The notes below the pieces were generated by a model, which made no database searches, was not told the DNA's origin, and was given only the letters and a program-made list of their open reading frames with translations. From Porticoccaceae bacterium LTM1 (GTDB taxonomy: Bacteria > Pseudomonadota > Gammaproteobacteria > Pseudomonadales > Porticoccaceae): 64,000 nucleotides of DNA. Both the position numbers and the translations under genes were made by a program. Shown here one piece after another: positions 19,687 to 28,722 of the stretch; the stretch's first letter is position 1; each line of letters opens with the position of its first letter. The stretch is taken from positions 1,066,501-1,130,500 of the forward strand of contig CP127080.1 of assembly GCA_030252795.1 (NCBI GenBank). Reading direction: 5' to 3'.

Positions 19687-19944
19687 CTAATGCAAGGTTC
19701 GCTCGGTATTGCGAATAATGGCATAGAGCTGGTCTTTCAGTTGAAGTCGTTCCATCTTCAACTCTTCAAAATGTTCGTCTGTTGTGGGGATTTCATTGCG
19801 TTCGAGAGTGCGTATCTGTCGGTCCAGGTCGTGGTAGCGGGTAGCCATTTTGGCGAAGTCAGGATTGTTGTTATTGAGTTGGTGAATGATGTCGCGATTT
19901 TCCGGGAATTCATTGTCGAGACTGTGGTTTGGAACGTCAGGCAT
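19687..19944 (-). CDS. DUF465 family small helical protein (YdcH-like)
   Basis: An 85-residue, highly charged, all-helical protein matching DUF465 (YdcH). It has the family core DIIHQLNNNNPDFAKMATRYHDLDRQIRTLE with an Asp-Arg-Gln heptad-like continuation, and ends MERLQLKDQLYAIIRNTE. A strong ribosome binding site, AGGAGG, lies six bases before the ATG at 19944. The function of the family is unknown. It is the only gene on its strand between purC and the Na/Pi transporter. Confidence 0.85.
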   Translation of the reverse strand: MPDVPNHSLDNEFPENRDIIHQLNNNNPDFAKMATRYHDLDRQIRTLERNEIPTTDEHFEELKMERLQLKDQLYAIIRNTERTLH

Positions 19945-20111
19945 TGTGACCTCCTGTGTTGAATGGCACCGCTGCTGCGGTGGATGAAGAACTGAAATTC
20001 AAATATTTTTTATAGTCGTCTTGTAATTGTAGAACGCCAGAATACAGTTTCCATGTAGATCGTGACCATCATTCGCGATAAGTACACGCTTGTTGAGGGT
20101 GCCAGGGGCAC

Positions 20112-20142
20112 AAAAAAAGGCGCCACCGATACCGGTAGCGCC
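20112..20142 (-). terminator. Rho-independent terminator after purC
   Basis: Read on the minus strand, GGCGCTACCG pairs with CGGTGGCGCC around GTAT and is followed by seven T. It starts 23 bases after the purC stop codon. Confidence 0.9.
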
Positions 20143-20164
20143 TTGGTGTCGATCAGTTCCGTGA

Positions 20165-21268
20165 TCAGTCAATCAGGCCGAACTGGTCACGCAGAATGTC
20201 AATGATCTCTGCTTTCGGGTTGTCTGACAGAACCAGCTTCTTGCCAGTGATCTTCTCGGCGATGTCCAGATAGGTCTTGGACACTTCCATCAGCACAGCC
20301 TCTGGCAAAGCGTTATCGCGTGCCAATGCACTGCGCTCTTCCATACGGTCTTTGTTGAGCAGAATGTCCGGATCCGGGAAGTGGTTCAGCAGCAGCTGGC
20401 GGAAGGCTTCCTTGGAATTCTCCACCACTTTGCCTTCGCGGTAGCTAGGGCCGTCCCAGATACGGGAGGAGTCCGGAGTACCCACTTCATCCATGTAGAT
20501 CAGCTTTTCGTTGCCGCTTTTGTCGGTAACGTAGCCAAACTCGAACTTGGTATCGACAAAGATCTGGTCCAGCTTGGCCAGTTCGTTGCTGATTACATCA
20601 AAGCCTTCTTTCAGCAGTTTTTCGTACAGGTCAATATCGTCTTTGGAGCGGAAGTTAAAGGCTTCAAAGTTGTCTTCGATATTCTGGCGAGTGATGTTCA
20701 CATCGTCCTGTGCCGGAACGCCGGGAATGCCTTCCAGGATACCTTTGGTAGACGGAGTGATGAGCAGTTCAGGCAGTTTCTGGTCTTTTTCCAGGCCTTC
20801 GGCAATTGTGATGCCACAGAACTCACGTTCACCCTTGGTGTAGGAGCGCCACATGGAGCCTGTGATGTACTGACGGCAGATAGCCTCAATCATAACTGGT
20901 TTGGCTTTTTGGACAATCCACACGAATGGGTGTGGGATTTCCAGAATGTGGCTGTCGGCCAAACCTTGTTCGCGGAACAGTTTGAACCAGTGGTTGGAGA
21001 TGGCATTCAGCGCTGCACCTTTACCAGGTACACCATTCATGCCGCCTTCGCCACGCCAGATGCAGTCAAACGCAGAGATACGGTCACTGATCACCATGAT
21101 CGCCAGTGGCGCATCAGCAGCAACATCGTAACCGCGCTCTTCAATCAGGCGACGGCTGTCAGCTTCAGTCAACCAATAGACGGAACGTACTTTGCCACTG
21201 TGAACCGGTTTGTCGGTGCGAATCGGCAGGTCGTTATTTACGGCCAAAACTTTGTCAGCAAGACTCAT
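20165..21268 (-). CDS. purC: Phosphoribosylaminoimidazole-succinocarboxamide synthase (SAICAR synthetase), long form
   Basis: PurC joins CAIR and aspartate with ATP to make SAICAR in purine synthesis. The 367-residue length matches the long type found in Vibrio and Shewanella rather than the 236-residue PurC of Pseudomonas. Family motifs are KVRSVYWL near residue 26, [18 protein letters not shown] near 77 and [17 protein letters not shown] near 134. The C-terminal half contains DTKFEFGY and [16 protein letters not shown], which are conserved substrate-binding segments. The AGGAGAGG ribosome binding site is 11 bases ahead of the ATG. It is a single-gene unit with its own terminator. Confidence 0.97.
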   Translation of the reverse strand: MSLADKVLAVNNDLPIRTDKPVHSGKVRSVYWLTEADSRRLIEERGYDVAADAPLAIMVISDRISAFDCIWRGEGGMNGVPGKGAALNAISNHWFKLFREQGLADSHILEIPHPFVWIVQKAKPVMIEAICRQYITGSMWRSYTKGEREFCGITIAEGLEKDQKLPELLITPSTKGILEGIPGVPAQDDVNITRQNIEDNFEAFNFRSKDDIDLYEKLLKEGFDVISNELAKLDQIFVDTKFEFGYVTDKSGNEKLIYMDEVGTPDSSRIWDGPSYREGKVVENSKEAFRQLLLNHFPDPDILLNKDRMEERSALARDNALPEAVLMEVSKTYLDIAEKITGKKLVLSDNPKAEIIDILRDQFGLID

Positions 21269-21650
21269 AACAAAATATCCTCTCCTTCCTCACAGGGAAA
21301 GTATCGAGCAGTTGTTCAATGAAATACGGTAAATCGGTAATGTTCTAGAAAGGCTATACCCATAGTATTTTTGAGGGTATAGAGCACTGCCCACAAAGTG
21401 GTCAATTTCTAGACGTGGGATGATACCAGATTTGTCGTTGACTACCAGTCTTGTTGGAGGTTAACCGCCCAGAAGCGATCTACGCATTAGTGCCTGTGGA
21501 CACTAATTGAATATCTACTGCTGAAGGTCATTTTTTTGATCAGCCAGATAGAAGGAGCGCCGTTGGAACTTACCCTTAGTGAATTTTGATTTCCGTTTGG
21601 CAGGGTTCAGTTCCTGAAAATGTACCCTGTGACACTATAGTGTATTTCTT
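21269..21650. other. Intergenic region upstream of purC with small dyads
   Basis: No credible gene in about 380 bp. The purC promoter should lie here on the minus strand. Two short perfect dyads are visible: CTATACCC / GGGTATAG (21354-21361 and 21375-21382) and ATTAGTG / CACTAAT (21486-21492 and 21501-21507). Neither resembles a PurR box. Confidence 0.5.
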
Positions 21651-21845
21651 TTGGCCGGAGGAGATAAACAGTTACGTGAGATACTGCAAGAGCCGCAAAC
21701 GCAGCTAAGCGAAGTAGTGCACAATTTTTTAAAGAAACAGCGGGACTGTTTTTTCATTAGTGGCATGCCGGAGGCTGTGCAAACTTTTTGCGATGGCACA
21801 TCCATAATTGACGCCTTTGATGTACAGTCAGATATTCTCGATTGA
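21651..21845 (+). CDS. Possible small protein, unknown (64 aa)
   Basis: A reading frame of 64 codons with protein-like composition (KQLREILQEPQTQLSEVV, then HNFLKKQRDCFFISGMPEAV). The only in-frame start is TTG 21651. The GGAGGA sequence lies inside the frame after it instead of before it, so the start is not well supported. It could be a remnant or a non-coding stretch. No family is recognised. Confidence 0.25.
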   Translation: MAGGDKQLREILQEPQTQLSEVVHNFLKKQRDCFFISGMPEAVQTFCDGTSIIDAFDVQSDILD

Positions 21846-21941
21846 TACCGACAGTACTTTGCCAAGTACACTCCCCGTTCCGATAAGAGATGCCTGGACC
21901 GGGGTCTTACCCGTTGTACTTTAAAAGTAGGTGAATAGATC

Positions 21942-22229
21942 ATGTATTCACAACTCGCTGATGGTTGCTCCAATCTGACAATCCACAAAGACTTTGATCT
22001 TCTATGCAGGGCAAAGGTGCTTCACAAAGTTCCTGCTGTCAAAATAGTGGGACTTCCCTTGGGAGTAGCTATTAATTCCAAAAAATTCAAATCCCCGCTG
22101 GTCGAAATTCGCCTAATGCAGCGGTTGAGTAATCTGCCGGTTTATATTGAAATTTGGCATGAAAATTTGTTGGCAATTTATCGCGGTAAACTTTCCGAGC
22201 AGTTTGTCGACCAAGAATTGCTGATTTAG
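21942..22229 (+). CDS. Hypothetical protein (95 aa)
   Basis: I do not recognise this protein. It starts at ATG 21942 after TAGGTGA and has no signal peptide or membrane helix. The composition is normal for a folded, basic protein (FDLLCRAKVLHKVPAVKIVG, then PLVEIRLMQRLSNLPVYIEI). It stands alone in a sparsely coding stretch between purC and the sigma-factor gene. The adjacent 292 bp up to the next small ORF hold only a direct repeat of TAGCTAAAGG (near 22403 and 22433). Confidence 0.45.
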   Translation: MYSQLADGCSNLTIHKDFDLLCRAKVLHKVPAVKIVGLPLGVAINSKKFKSPLVEIRLMQRLSNLPVYIEIWHENLLAIYRGKLSEQFVDQELLI

Positions 22230-22521
22230 CAAAACAGCAAGCTTTACTAATGGGCAAAGCAAGAGCGGGGTAGTATGGCAGAGCTTGATGGTCTCTTTGA
22301 TAAAAGGGAGCGATTTACCCTGTTTTTACAGTCTTCCTAGATTAGTAAACGGGCCCCCCAATTCTGGAACTGATAGGTAAGTTGTCTCTAAAAATGCTCA
22401 TAGCTAAAGGCTATACCATGATTAGCTAAAGGTAATGGTTTTTGAAGTGAAAATGGCCATAATTTAAATACCAGCTTGAAACAGCTCTAGTGCCAAAGGT
22501 TGTAGCCCAAGGAGCCCCCAA

Positions 22522-22686
22522 ATGTGTGTATTTGAATTAACTGCCATTTTGAACAACTACCATATCCCTTATCAGGTAAAAGATAAGCACGTGTTGATGG
22601 CCATGGAATTGCCAGCACAGTGGATCGATATCAGCCAGTGGAGTCGAATTCAGTTGGCGCGGTGGCTGAAGGCCAATCGTAAGTAA
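22522..22686 (+). CDS. Hypothetical small protein (54 aa)
   Basis: A 54-codon ORF with a good ribosome binding site (AAGGAG, eight bases before the ATG). The product begins MCVFELTAILNNYHIPYQV and ends QWSRIQLARWLKANRK. It looks like a small soluble protein with a basic C-terminal helix. No homologue is recognised. A terminator about 105 bp downstream fits it as the end of a short transcription unit. Confidence 0.45.
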   Translation: MCVFELTAILNNYHIPYQVKDKHVLMAMELPAQWIDISQWSRIQLARWLKANRK

Positions 22687-22790
22687 TTGACCAGAATTTG
22701 TGAACGGGTCAGTCATGAGAATATAACGAGCTTCAAGTGCAGACTTCTCTTTTTACCTCCCTTTGAGCCGTAGTTCTTCGGCTACTTTCA

Positions 22791-22817
22791 CAGCGCCAAT
22801 TGGCGCTGTTTTATTTT
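22791..22817 (+). terminator. Rho-independent terminator before the ECF sigma gene
   Basis: CAGCGCC pairs with GGCGCTG around AATT, followed by TTTTATTTT. It separates the small ORFs upstream from the sigma-factor operon. Confidence 0.85.
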
Positions 22818-22911
22818 CTTTAAAACCCCTAATAAGTAATCCTGACAGGTTTAGGGGGCTTTGCCTCCAATACGTGACTATATATGAGTAAAAGCGAAGC
22901 AAGGCGCAGTA

Positions 22912-23508
22912 GTGGCATTTATGGCACGTAAGAAGGATAAAGTTATCGACTTGAGCGGGCGGCTTCAGGAACGCCAGCAGGCGCTTGAGCACCTTTTTCG
23001 TGAGGATGGACACATCTTGCGCGGCTACCTGTTCAAGCGGCTTAGGGACGAATCAGAAGTTGAAGATCTAGTGCAGGAAGTATTTGCCAAGCTGGCACGT
23101 ATGCCAGAGCTGGAAACGCGGCTGGTAAAAGGAGGTAAGAACCGCAACTTCATCATTACTGTGGCCAACAACCTGATTGTTGATATGGAGCGCAAGCGCT
23201 CCACCCGTTGCAGTTATCAAGCAGAGCAGAAGCATCAGGCAGATCAGCTGGTCTACGAGTTGAGCCCAGAGGTGGAAGTGGTTGCCAACCAGGAGTTGTC
23301 ACTGGTCAAGGCGGCGATAATGGATCTTAAACCCACCTGGCGTAAAGCGTTTGCCATGAGTCGTTTTAATCACATGAGTTACAAAGAAATTTCCGAAGAA
23401 ATGGGTGTTGGGGTGAAGCAGGTAGAAAAGTACATTACCAATGCGTTGGTGCAGTTGCGCAAGGTGGTGGGTACACCGCCACAAGCTGATGCCAAAGGAG
23501 AGCAGTAA
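22912..23508 (+). CDS. ECF RNA polymerase sigma factor, FecI type
   Basis: A 198-residue sigma-70 family factor. Region 2 is near residues 28-95 (LFREDGHILRGYLFKRL, EVEDLVQEVFAKLARM). Region 4 is near 135-185 (AAIMDLKPTWRKAFAM, MSYKEISEEMGVGVKQVEKY). Immediately downstream and overlapping by one base is a FecR anti-sigma gene, then a TonB receptor with an STN domain. This is the standard iron-starvation-type cell-surface signalling trio. GTG 22912 has AAGG seven bases upstream. The ATG at 22921 is an alternative but is too far from that site. Confidence 0.92.
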   Translation: MAFMARKKDKVIDLSGRLQERQQALEHLFREDGHILRGYLFKRLRDESEVEDLVQEVFAKLARMPELETRLVKGGKNRNFIITVANNLIVDMERKRSTRCSYQAEQKHQADQLVYELSPEVEVVANQELSLVKAAIMDLKPTWRKAFAMSRFNHMSYKEISEEMGVGVKQVEKYITNALVQLRKVVGTPPQADAKGEQ

Positions 23509-24542
23509 TGATCAGTAAGCCGAACGATCTCATGCAGCGCCGTGCCATCGAACAGGCCGCCAAACTCAATCTTGAGAAAGTGCCCGATGAGGTTGTGGAC
23601 TGGCGCACTCAAGAGGCCGATTATCAAGCAGACTTTCTGGCCATCAGTCACTTGTTGGCGGATATGGAGGGGCTGGCGGATGACCCTGAGCTGTTGGCAC
23701 TCAAGGATCAACCGTTGGCGGCTCCTCTCAATGAGCGCTCTCATCGCACCGGTCCTCGCTGGGCTCTGGCGGCCAGCGTAATACTTGCCACCGTTATCGG
23801 GTTGTGGCTCTTCGGCCAGCAGGAGGTGGGGCCAGATATCACAATGGAGCGATATGTGACTCGCGTGGGGGAGCAGAAGCAAGTGGAGATGAGTGACGGC
23901 AGTATCGTGACTTTAAATACCGGCTCAGAGATATTGGTGGGTGTAAATGATCGTGAGCGCAAAGTGATTTTGCAGCGCGGAGAGGCCTATTTTGAGGTAG
24001 CAGAGGATCCTGCGCGCCCCTTCTCGGTGGATGCTGGACTGCAGGCAATTACGGTATTGGGTACTGCATTCAATGTGCGCAAATCGCCTGATCGACTGCA
24101 GCTGGCAGTTAGTGAAGGGTTGGTAGCAATTCACTCAGCAGATGAGGCGCTCTCGGCCAGCGCACCACTGATCTCAGAAAGCGGCACAAAAAGCACCGAG
24201 CGGGTGGCTGGGCAGTATCGCGTAGCAGCCGGTTGGGTGGCGGAAGTGGAGGCGGGCAATTCACAGTTGATAGCTTATGCTCCTGACAACATCCAGGGAC
24301 TGGTGTTATGGCGCACCGGGTTTCTGGACTTTGATAACACGCCGCTGGTTGAGGTGGTGCGAGAACTGAATCGCTACAGCGCTAAAAAGATCCTGATTGA
24401 AGATGCTGCCATTGTTGATCTGAAGGTGCTCGGAGTCATGCAGATTGATCGTATTGACCAGGCGTTGAGGGGGCTGGAGTACACACTACCGATCAAGGTT
24501 GCGCATCAATATGACCAGATTGTGTTGACTGGTGCTAAATAG
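23508..24542 (+). CDS. FecR-family anti-sigma factor / signal transducer
   Basis: A 344-residue single-pass inner-membrane protein. The cytoplasmic N-terminus (about 1-80) would hold the sigma factor. One membrane helix follows at about 84-103 (WALAASVILATVIGLWLFG). The periplasmic part has the FecR core (RVGEQKQVEMSDGSIVTLNT and the GEAYFEVAEDPARPFSVDAG block). A C-terminal STN-like segment (LEYTLPIKVAHQYDQIVLTG) follows. It relays receptor occupancy to the sigma factor. The gene overlaps the sigma gene (TAATG) and ends in a strong terminator. Confidence 0.92.
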   Translation: MISKPNDLMQRRAIEQAAKLNLEKVPDEVVDWRTQEADYQADFLAISHLLADMEGLADDPELLALKDQPLAAPLNERSHRTGPRWALAASVILATVIGLWLFGQQEVGPDITMERYVTRVGEQKQVEMSDGSIVTLNTGSEILVGVNDRERKVILQRGEAYFEVAEDPARPFSVDAGLQAITVLGTAFNVRKSPDRLQLAVSEGLVAIHSADEALSASAPLISESGTKSTERVAGQYRVAAGWVAEVEAGNSQLIAYAPDNIQGLVLWRTGFLDFDNTPLVEVVRELNRYSAKKILIEDAAIVDLKVLGVMQIDRIDQALRGLEYTLPIKVAHQYDQIVLTGAK

Positions 24543-24560
24543 CATTAGCCAGAGTTTCCA

Positions 24561-24597
24561 AAGCCTCCTCTCTCAACCGGGACAGGAGGCTTTTTTC
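24561..24597 (+). terminator. Rho-independent terminator after fecR
   Basis: AAGCCTCCT pairs with AGGAGGCTT and is followed by a run of T. It separates the sigma/anti-sigma pair from the receptor gene, which therefore probably has its own promoter in the next 130 bp. Confidence 0.88.
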
Positions 24598-24725
24598 TGC
24601 GTTTAAAAAACATTAATAAAAGAATAGGGGAGAGGGAGGTGTGTACGTGTCAATTTATACCGCCACCATCTGCAATAGAAAATCAATGGCAGGGCGGACT
24701 ACATTTACATCAAGAGGTGGGATAG

Positions 24726-27665
24726 ATGAGACGTAGCAATATTTTTACAAGAAATGCACTGGTCCTGGGGGTTACCTCGGCCATCGCACTGTCCGTTTCC
24801 ATGAATTCGTTCGCCGCTGACGACGACAAGATTCAGGTCGACATTCAAAGTCAAAGCATCGGTCAGGCGGTCCGCCTGCTGGCTAAAGATGCCGGTGTGC
24901 AGATTATTATGCCTAGCGACCTGGGGGGCAGCTTTCAGGTCAAGGCACTACAGGGAGAGTACTCGCTGATTGAAGCACTGGATATTTTAATGGTCGGCAG
25001 CGGGTTAAAGTACGAGTTTCTGTCCGAAAGCTCAGTGGCAATCTTCGCGGATAGTGTGGAAGGCGACGCAGATAGCAAGGAAATTGAAGAAGAGATCGAA
25101 GATGTTGTAGTTACCGGCTCTAGGATTAGAGGGTCCAGGCCTACGGCCAGTATGGTAATGATCAACAGCGATGAGATATCCATGCGTGGTTTTACCACGG
25201 TCGAACAAATTCTGAATACGCTCCCGCAAAACCAATCAACTACCAATAGCGCTTCTACCGTTAACGAGCCAGGGTCGAAGGATGGTTATGCAACGTCTGC
25301 AGCTAACTTGCGTGGCTTGGGAGCCAGTGCAACATTGGTCCTGATCAATGGGCGTCGTACATCTACCTCCCCAACCACCAATGCCGGCTCGGTCAACCTC
25401 ACCAATATACCGGCATCTGCGGTTGAGAGGGTGGAGGTTTCTCTGGATGGCGCATCGGCTATCTATGGAGCCGATGCGATTGGTGGCGTGATCAATATTA
25501 TTCTTAAAGACGGTTCCAGTTTGCCTGACTCTGCGATAACAACGCTCCGCTTTGAGAATGTCGCCCACGGTGGAAACAATTACAAACTGGCTCAAGACGT
25601 AAGTCTGGGTTGGGATAGCGGCTCATTGGCTCTTAATCTTTCCACCAGCCAGACACAGCCTGTAGAAAGTGCCAAGGTTGGGTTTACCAGTAAAGATTTT
25701 CGCTCTATGGGCGGGACAGACAGGCGTGATAACTTGAAAGAGGTAAGCGGCTATGGGGCCTTGTCGGCTAACGATCCCGGTATCGTACCCCTTACTCCCG
25801 CAGACTTGTCGGGTACTGGCCGCCTGTCGCCTGATAATGTAGAGAAAGCAGCTGGAGTGCGGAAGTATTCAGGAGCCGATACTCAAAATGAATCATTAAG
25901 TCTTCGGCTGAAACAAGAGTTTGGTGATCAACTGGAAGTTTTTGCTGACCTGAATTACAGCGAGAACTCGGCTGTTTTTATGGGTGGGGCCCCAGTCGAT
26001 TCCGGTATTGTCGTCCCAACCAGCAATGCATTCAATAACACGGGTGAAAATCTGGTGGTGAGATATTCGTTTGAGAACGAATTTCAAATGGGGCTGATTT
26101 CTCCTGAGACGACCCACACAGATCAAGAGAGGCTGGATGCTACAGTAGGTTTTACTCTGGATCTGCCATTCAATGAGTGGAGAGTCGGGGGCTACGTCAT
26201 GCAATCTGAAGAGAATTCGAAATTCGAGTGGGAAAATACCCTGTTTGATCAAGACTTCAATTGGAGTCAAGGTTTATTGGACGCTCTCAGTGACTCAGAC
26301 CCCTCGACTGCATTGAATTTGTTTGGCAATGGCAGCGTCCAAAATCCGGAAACGTTGCAGTCAATTTTGTTTGATCACCCGATCTCAACCACTGTATCGG
26401 AATTGCGTACCTACGATCTTCACACGGATGGCGTTGTTACAGAATTACCGGGCGGCTCGGTCAACCTGGCACTGGCTACAGAATACCGGACTGAAGAGCT
26501 GGATTATTCCGGTGCTGCCAGTCGTCGGGCAGACTCTTATCCGACTCCGGAAATATCACGTGATGTTAAAGCCGTCAGTGCCGAGGTGTTGATTCCTGTT
26601 ATAGGCAATGGCAACCAGTTGCCGGGCGTGGATAGCCTGACGATGAACCTGGCCGCCCGCTGGGAAGAAACAAGTGTTGATGGTTTGCGCACAGGATCAG
26701 TAACATATTCAAAAACATCCCCACGCTTGGGGGTTAACTGGCAGCCGATTGAAGATGTAACCGTCCGTGCCTCCCTTGGCTCTTCATTTCGGGCTCCCAC
26801 ACTGGATAACCTTTTCTCCATAGACCCCTTCAGCAGTAACCCTATAATACTGCCAACCCTGGATCCAAGGGACCCTCTCGGTCAGCCATTCGTATGGGCT
26901 GCTTTACTCTTTAATGGCAATCCGGAATTGAAACCGGAGGAAGCTGACAACCTGAGTGTTGGTGCCGAGTGGCAGCCAAGCACATTGGATGGCCTGTCCC
27001 TATCGATGACTTACAGCAAAATTGAGTTTGAAAATGCGATTACCAATGTACTCGATTTGTACTCATTTGACTGGAATGCAATTGTTGCGAACGAAGATAA
27101 CCTTCCAGGCGTTGTGACGCGGGATAGCGATGGATTTCTGCAAGTGATAAACGCTATGCCGATCAACTCTGATGAGGTGGTCAGCGAAACACTTGATATT
27201 AATGTCAGGTATAATTGGGAGACAGATTACGGAACTTTCGATGCCATATTCGCCGGGACATACACCATGCGATTGGGCAGGAAGTCCTCTTTGATTGCTG
27301 AGTCAGAAACCTCTACTCTCGGTTTTAGTGGGGGCCCGTTGCGTTGGAAGGCAAATGCCGCTCTCGGTTGGTCCCATAATAACTATGGTGCGAACCTGTA
27401 TGCCTACTACAGCCACCACTATAAAAACAGAGATGGTAATAGCGGCATAGTAAGTGATGCCAGTGTGGAGCATATGACAACTTATGACCTGACTGGCTAC
27501 TACGATTTTGAAAACATAGCGCTTCGTCTGCGAGTTGGTGCGCAGAATCTGCTGAATACCAAGTTTCCATTTGCCGAGCGATGGAATACTCCATTTGATA
27601 GTACCCACTACGATCCCCGCGGACGTATCCTTTTTGTTGAATTGGAGAAAACATTCGACTTGTAA
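24726..27665 (+). CDS. TonB-dependent outer-membrane receptor with STN signalling domain
   Basis: A 979-residue receptor. The signal peptide is residues 1-30 (ending NSFAA). An STN domain follows at about 35-105 (VDIQSQSIGQAVRLLAKDAG), which contacts FecR in signalling receptors. A plug is at about 125-265 (EDVVVTGSRIRGSRP, NLRGLGASATLVLINGRR, GADAIGGVINIIL). The remainder is a 22-strand-type barrel with RVGAQNLLNTKFP near the end and a C-terminal Leu. The substrate is unknown. No siderophore biosynthesis or polysaccharide-degradation genes adjoin it, and I see no Fur box upstream. Similar receptors in marine gammaproteobacteria import siderophores, oligosaccharides or peptides. Confidence 0.93.
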   Translation: MRRSNIFTRNALVLGVTSAIALSVSMNSFAADDDKIQVDIQSQSIGQAVRLLAKDAGVQIIMPSDLGGSFQVKALQGEYSLIEALDILMVGSGLKYEFLSESSVAIFADSVEGDADSKEIEEEIEDVVVTGSRIRGSRPTASMVMINSDEISMRGFTTVEQILNTLPQNQSTTNSASTVNEPGSKDGYATSAANLRGLGASATLVLINGRRTSTSPTTNAGSVNLTNIPASAVERVEVSLDGASAIYGADAIGGVINIILKDGSSLPDSAITTLRFENVAHGGNNYKLAQDVSLGWDSGSLALNLSTSQTQPVESAKVGFTSKDFRSMGGTDRRDNLKEVSGYGALSANDPGIVPLTPADLSGTGRLSPDNVEKAAGVRKYSGADTQNESLSLRLKQEFGDQLEVFADLNYSENSAVFMGGAPVDSGIVVPTSNAFNNTGENLVVRYSFENEFQMGLISPETTHTDQERLDATVGFTLDLPFNEWRVGGYVMQSEENSKFEWENTLFDQDFNWSQGLLDALSDSDPSTALNLFGNGSVQNPETLQSILFDHPISTTVSELRTYDLHTDGVVTELPGGSVNLALATEYRTEELDYSGAASRRADSYPTPEISRDVKAVSAEVLIPVIGNGNQLPGVDSLTMNLAARWEETSVDGLRTGSVTYSKTSPRLGVNWQPIEDVTVRASLGSSFRAPTLDNLFSIDPFSSNPIILPTLDPRDPLGQPFVWAALLFNGNPELKPEEADNLSVGAEWQPSTLDGLSLSMTYSKIEFENAITNVLDLYSFDWNAIVANEDNLPGVVTRDSDGFLQVINAMPINSDEVVSETLDINVRYNWETDYGTFDAIFAGTYTMRLGRKSSLIAESETSTLGFSGGPLRWKANAALGWSHNNYGANLYAYYSHHYKNRDGNSGIVSDASVEHMTTYDLTGYYDFENIALRLRVGAQNLLNTKFPFAERWNTPFDSTHYDPRGRILFVELEKTFDL

Positions 27666-27670
27666 CAAAA

Positions 27671-27706
27671 ATAAAAGGGCAGCTTGCGCTGCCCTTTTAT
27701 TTTTTT
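27671..27706. terminator. Bidirectional terminator between TonB receptor gene and cydB
   Basis: ATAAAAGGGCAGC pairs perfectly with GCTGCCCTTTTAT around TTGC, with T runs on both strands. It serves the convergent receptor and oxidase genes. Confidence 0.92.
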
Positions 27707-27714
27707 GAGGAAAT

Positions 27715-28722
27715 TTAGTAGCACAGCTTCTGTGCCTTGCCCCAGAATACCCGATAGGAATAAATCGTATAACCAATAATCGCTGGCACAGTAATGGCCA
27801 CACCCACCAGCATAAACTTCAGTGATGCGGTTGCGCTTGCGGCATCCCAGATGGTTAATTGCTCTGGCACAATAAACGGATAAAAGCTGTACGCTAAACC
27901 GTGAAAACTGAGCAGGAAGATGAACACCGCACCGGCAAACGGGACCCAGCAGTATTTATTGGGAATGCGCGGAAATTTTTTCAAAAAACGGTCGATGGCG
28001 ATGACCAGGAAAAATGTCATCAGCGGAATCGGCGCCAACAAAATGATGTTGGGAATCGATAGCCATTTTTCAAAGATGCGTTCACTCACCAGTGGATTGA
28101 CAATGCAGACTGCCAAAATACCCGCAGCCATAAACCACAAACTCCGACGTGCCCACTTGGCGGCTCTGCCCTGCAGTTGGCCATCGGTTTTCATAATCAA
28201 CCAGCAGGCGCCGATAAAATGGTAACCCGCCGTCATGCAGATGGCGCTGATCCAGGCAAAGATTATTGCACCAGTGCTGTCTGCAAAACCGTGCACATAA
28301 CGGCCGAACATATAGCCCTGTGCCAAAGTGGCCATTAGTGAACCGATGCGAAAGGCGTGATCCCACATGCGCTTGTGGGTGACCATCGCCTTGGCGCGAA
28401 AGTCAAACGATACACCACGTAAAATCAGTCCGGCCAGCAGTGCCGCTGTTGGTAAATAGAGTTCACCGAGAATAATCCCGTGAGCTTTGGGAAAGGCCAC
28501 CAGCAAAATGCCGACAGCCAGTACCAGCCAGGTTTCATTGGCATCCCAGAAAGGACCGATGGAGGCGATCATACGATCCCGTTGTGCATCGTTCTCGCCG
28601 CGTTTGCTGAACGGCAAAAGAATACCAACCCCAAGGTCATAGCCATCGAGGATGGCATATATCAGCATCGCCAGGGCCATGAGGCCGGCGAAGATCAGCG
28701 GATAAATGGTGGCTTCATTCAT
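27715..28722 (-). CDS. cioB: Cytochrome bd-type quinol oxidase subunit II (cyanide-insensitive type)
   Basis: A 335-residue membrane protein with the CydB/CioB N-terminus (LIYAILDGYDLGVGILLPF) and eight or more helices. It forms the second subunit of the bd oxidase, which reduces oxygen with quinol electrons and helps survival at low oxygen or in the presence of cyanide and NO. The start codon overlaps the cydA stop (ATGA), so translation is coupled. It is the last gene of the regulator-cioA-cioB operon. I prefer the cio name because subunit I has the short Q loop. Confidence 0.93.
   Translation of the reverse strand: MNEATIYPLIFAGLMALAMLIYAILDGYDLGVGILLPFSKRGENDAQRDRMIASIGPFWDANETWLVLAVGILLVAFPKAHGIILGELYLPTAALLAGLILRGVSFDFRAKAMVTHKRMWDHAFRIGSLMATLAQGYMFGRYVHGFADSTGAIIFAWISAICMTAGYHFIGACWLIMKTDGQLQGRAAKWARRSLWFMAAGILAVCIVNPLVSERIFEKWLSIPNIILLAPIPLMTFFLVIAIDRFLKKFPRIPNKYCWVPFAGAVFIFLLSFHGLAYSFYPFIVPEQLTIWDAASATASLKFMLVGVAITVPAIIGYTIYSYRVFWGKAQKLCY

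Noticed and set aside
19639-19962. 107-codon plus-strand frame
   Set aside because: It overlaps the DUF465 gene, which has a strong AGGAGG site and clear family similarity.
20381-21322. 313-codon frame on the plus strand
   Set aside because: It is antisense to purC and extends only because of purC codon bias; no ribosome binding site or domain.
21635-21988. 117-codon minus-strand frame
   Set aside because: Rich in Cys, Ser and Arg without domain or ribosome binding site, and opposite to two more protein-like plus-strand frames.
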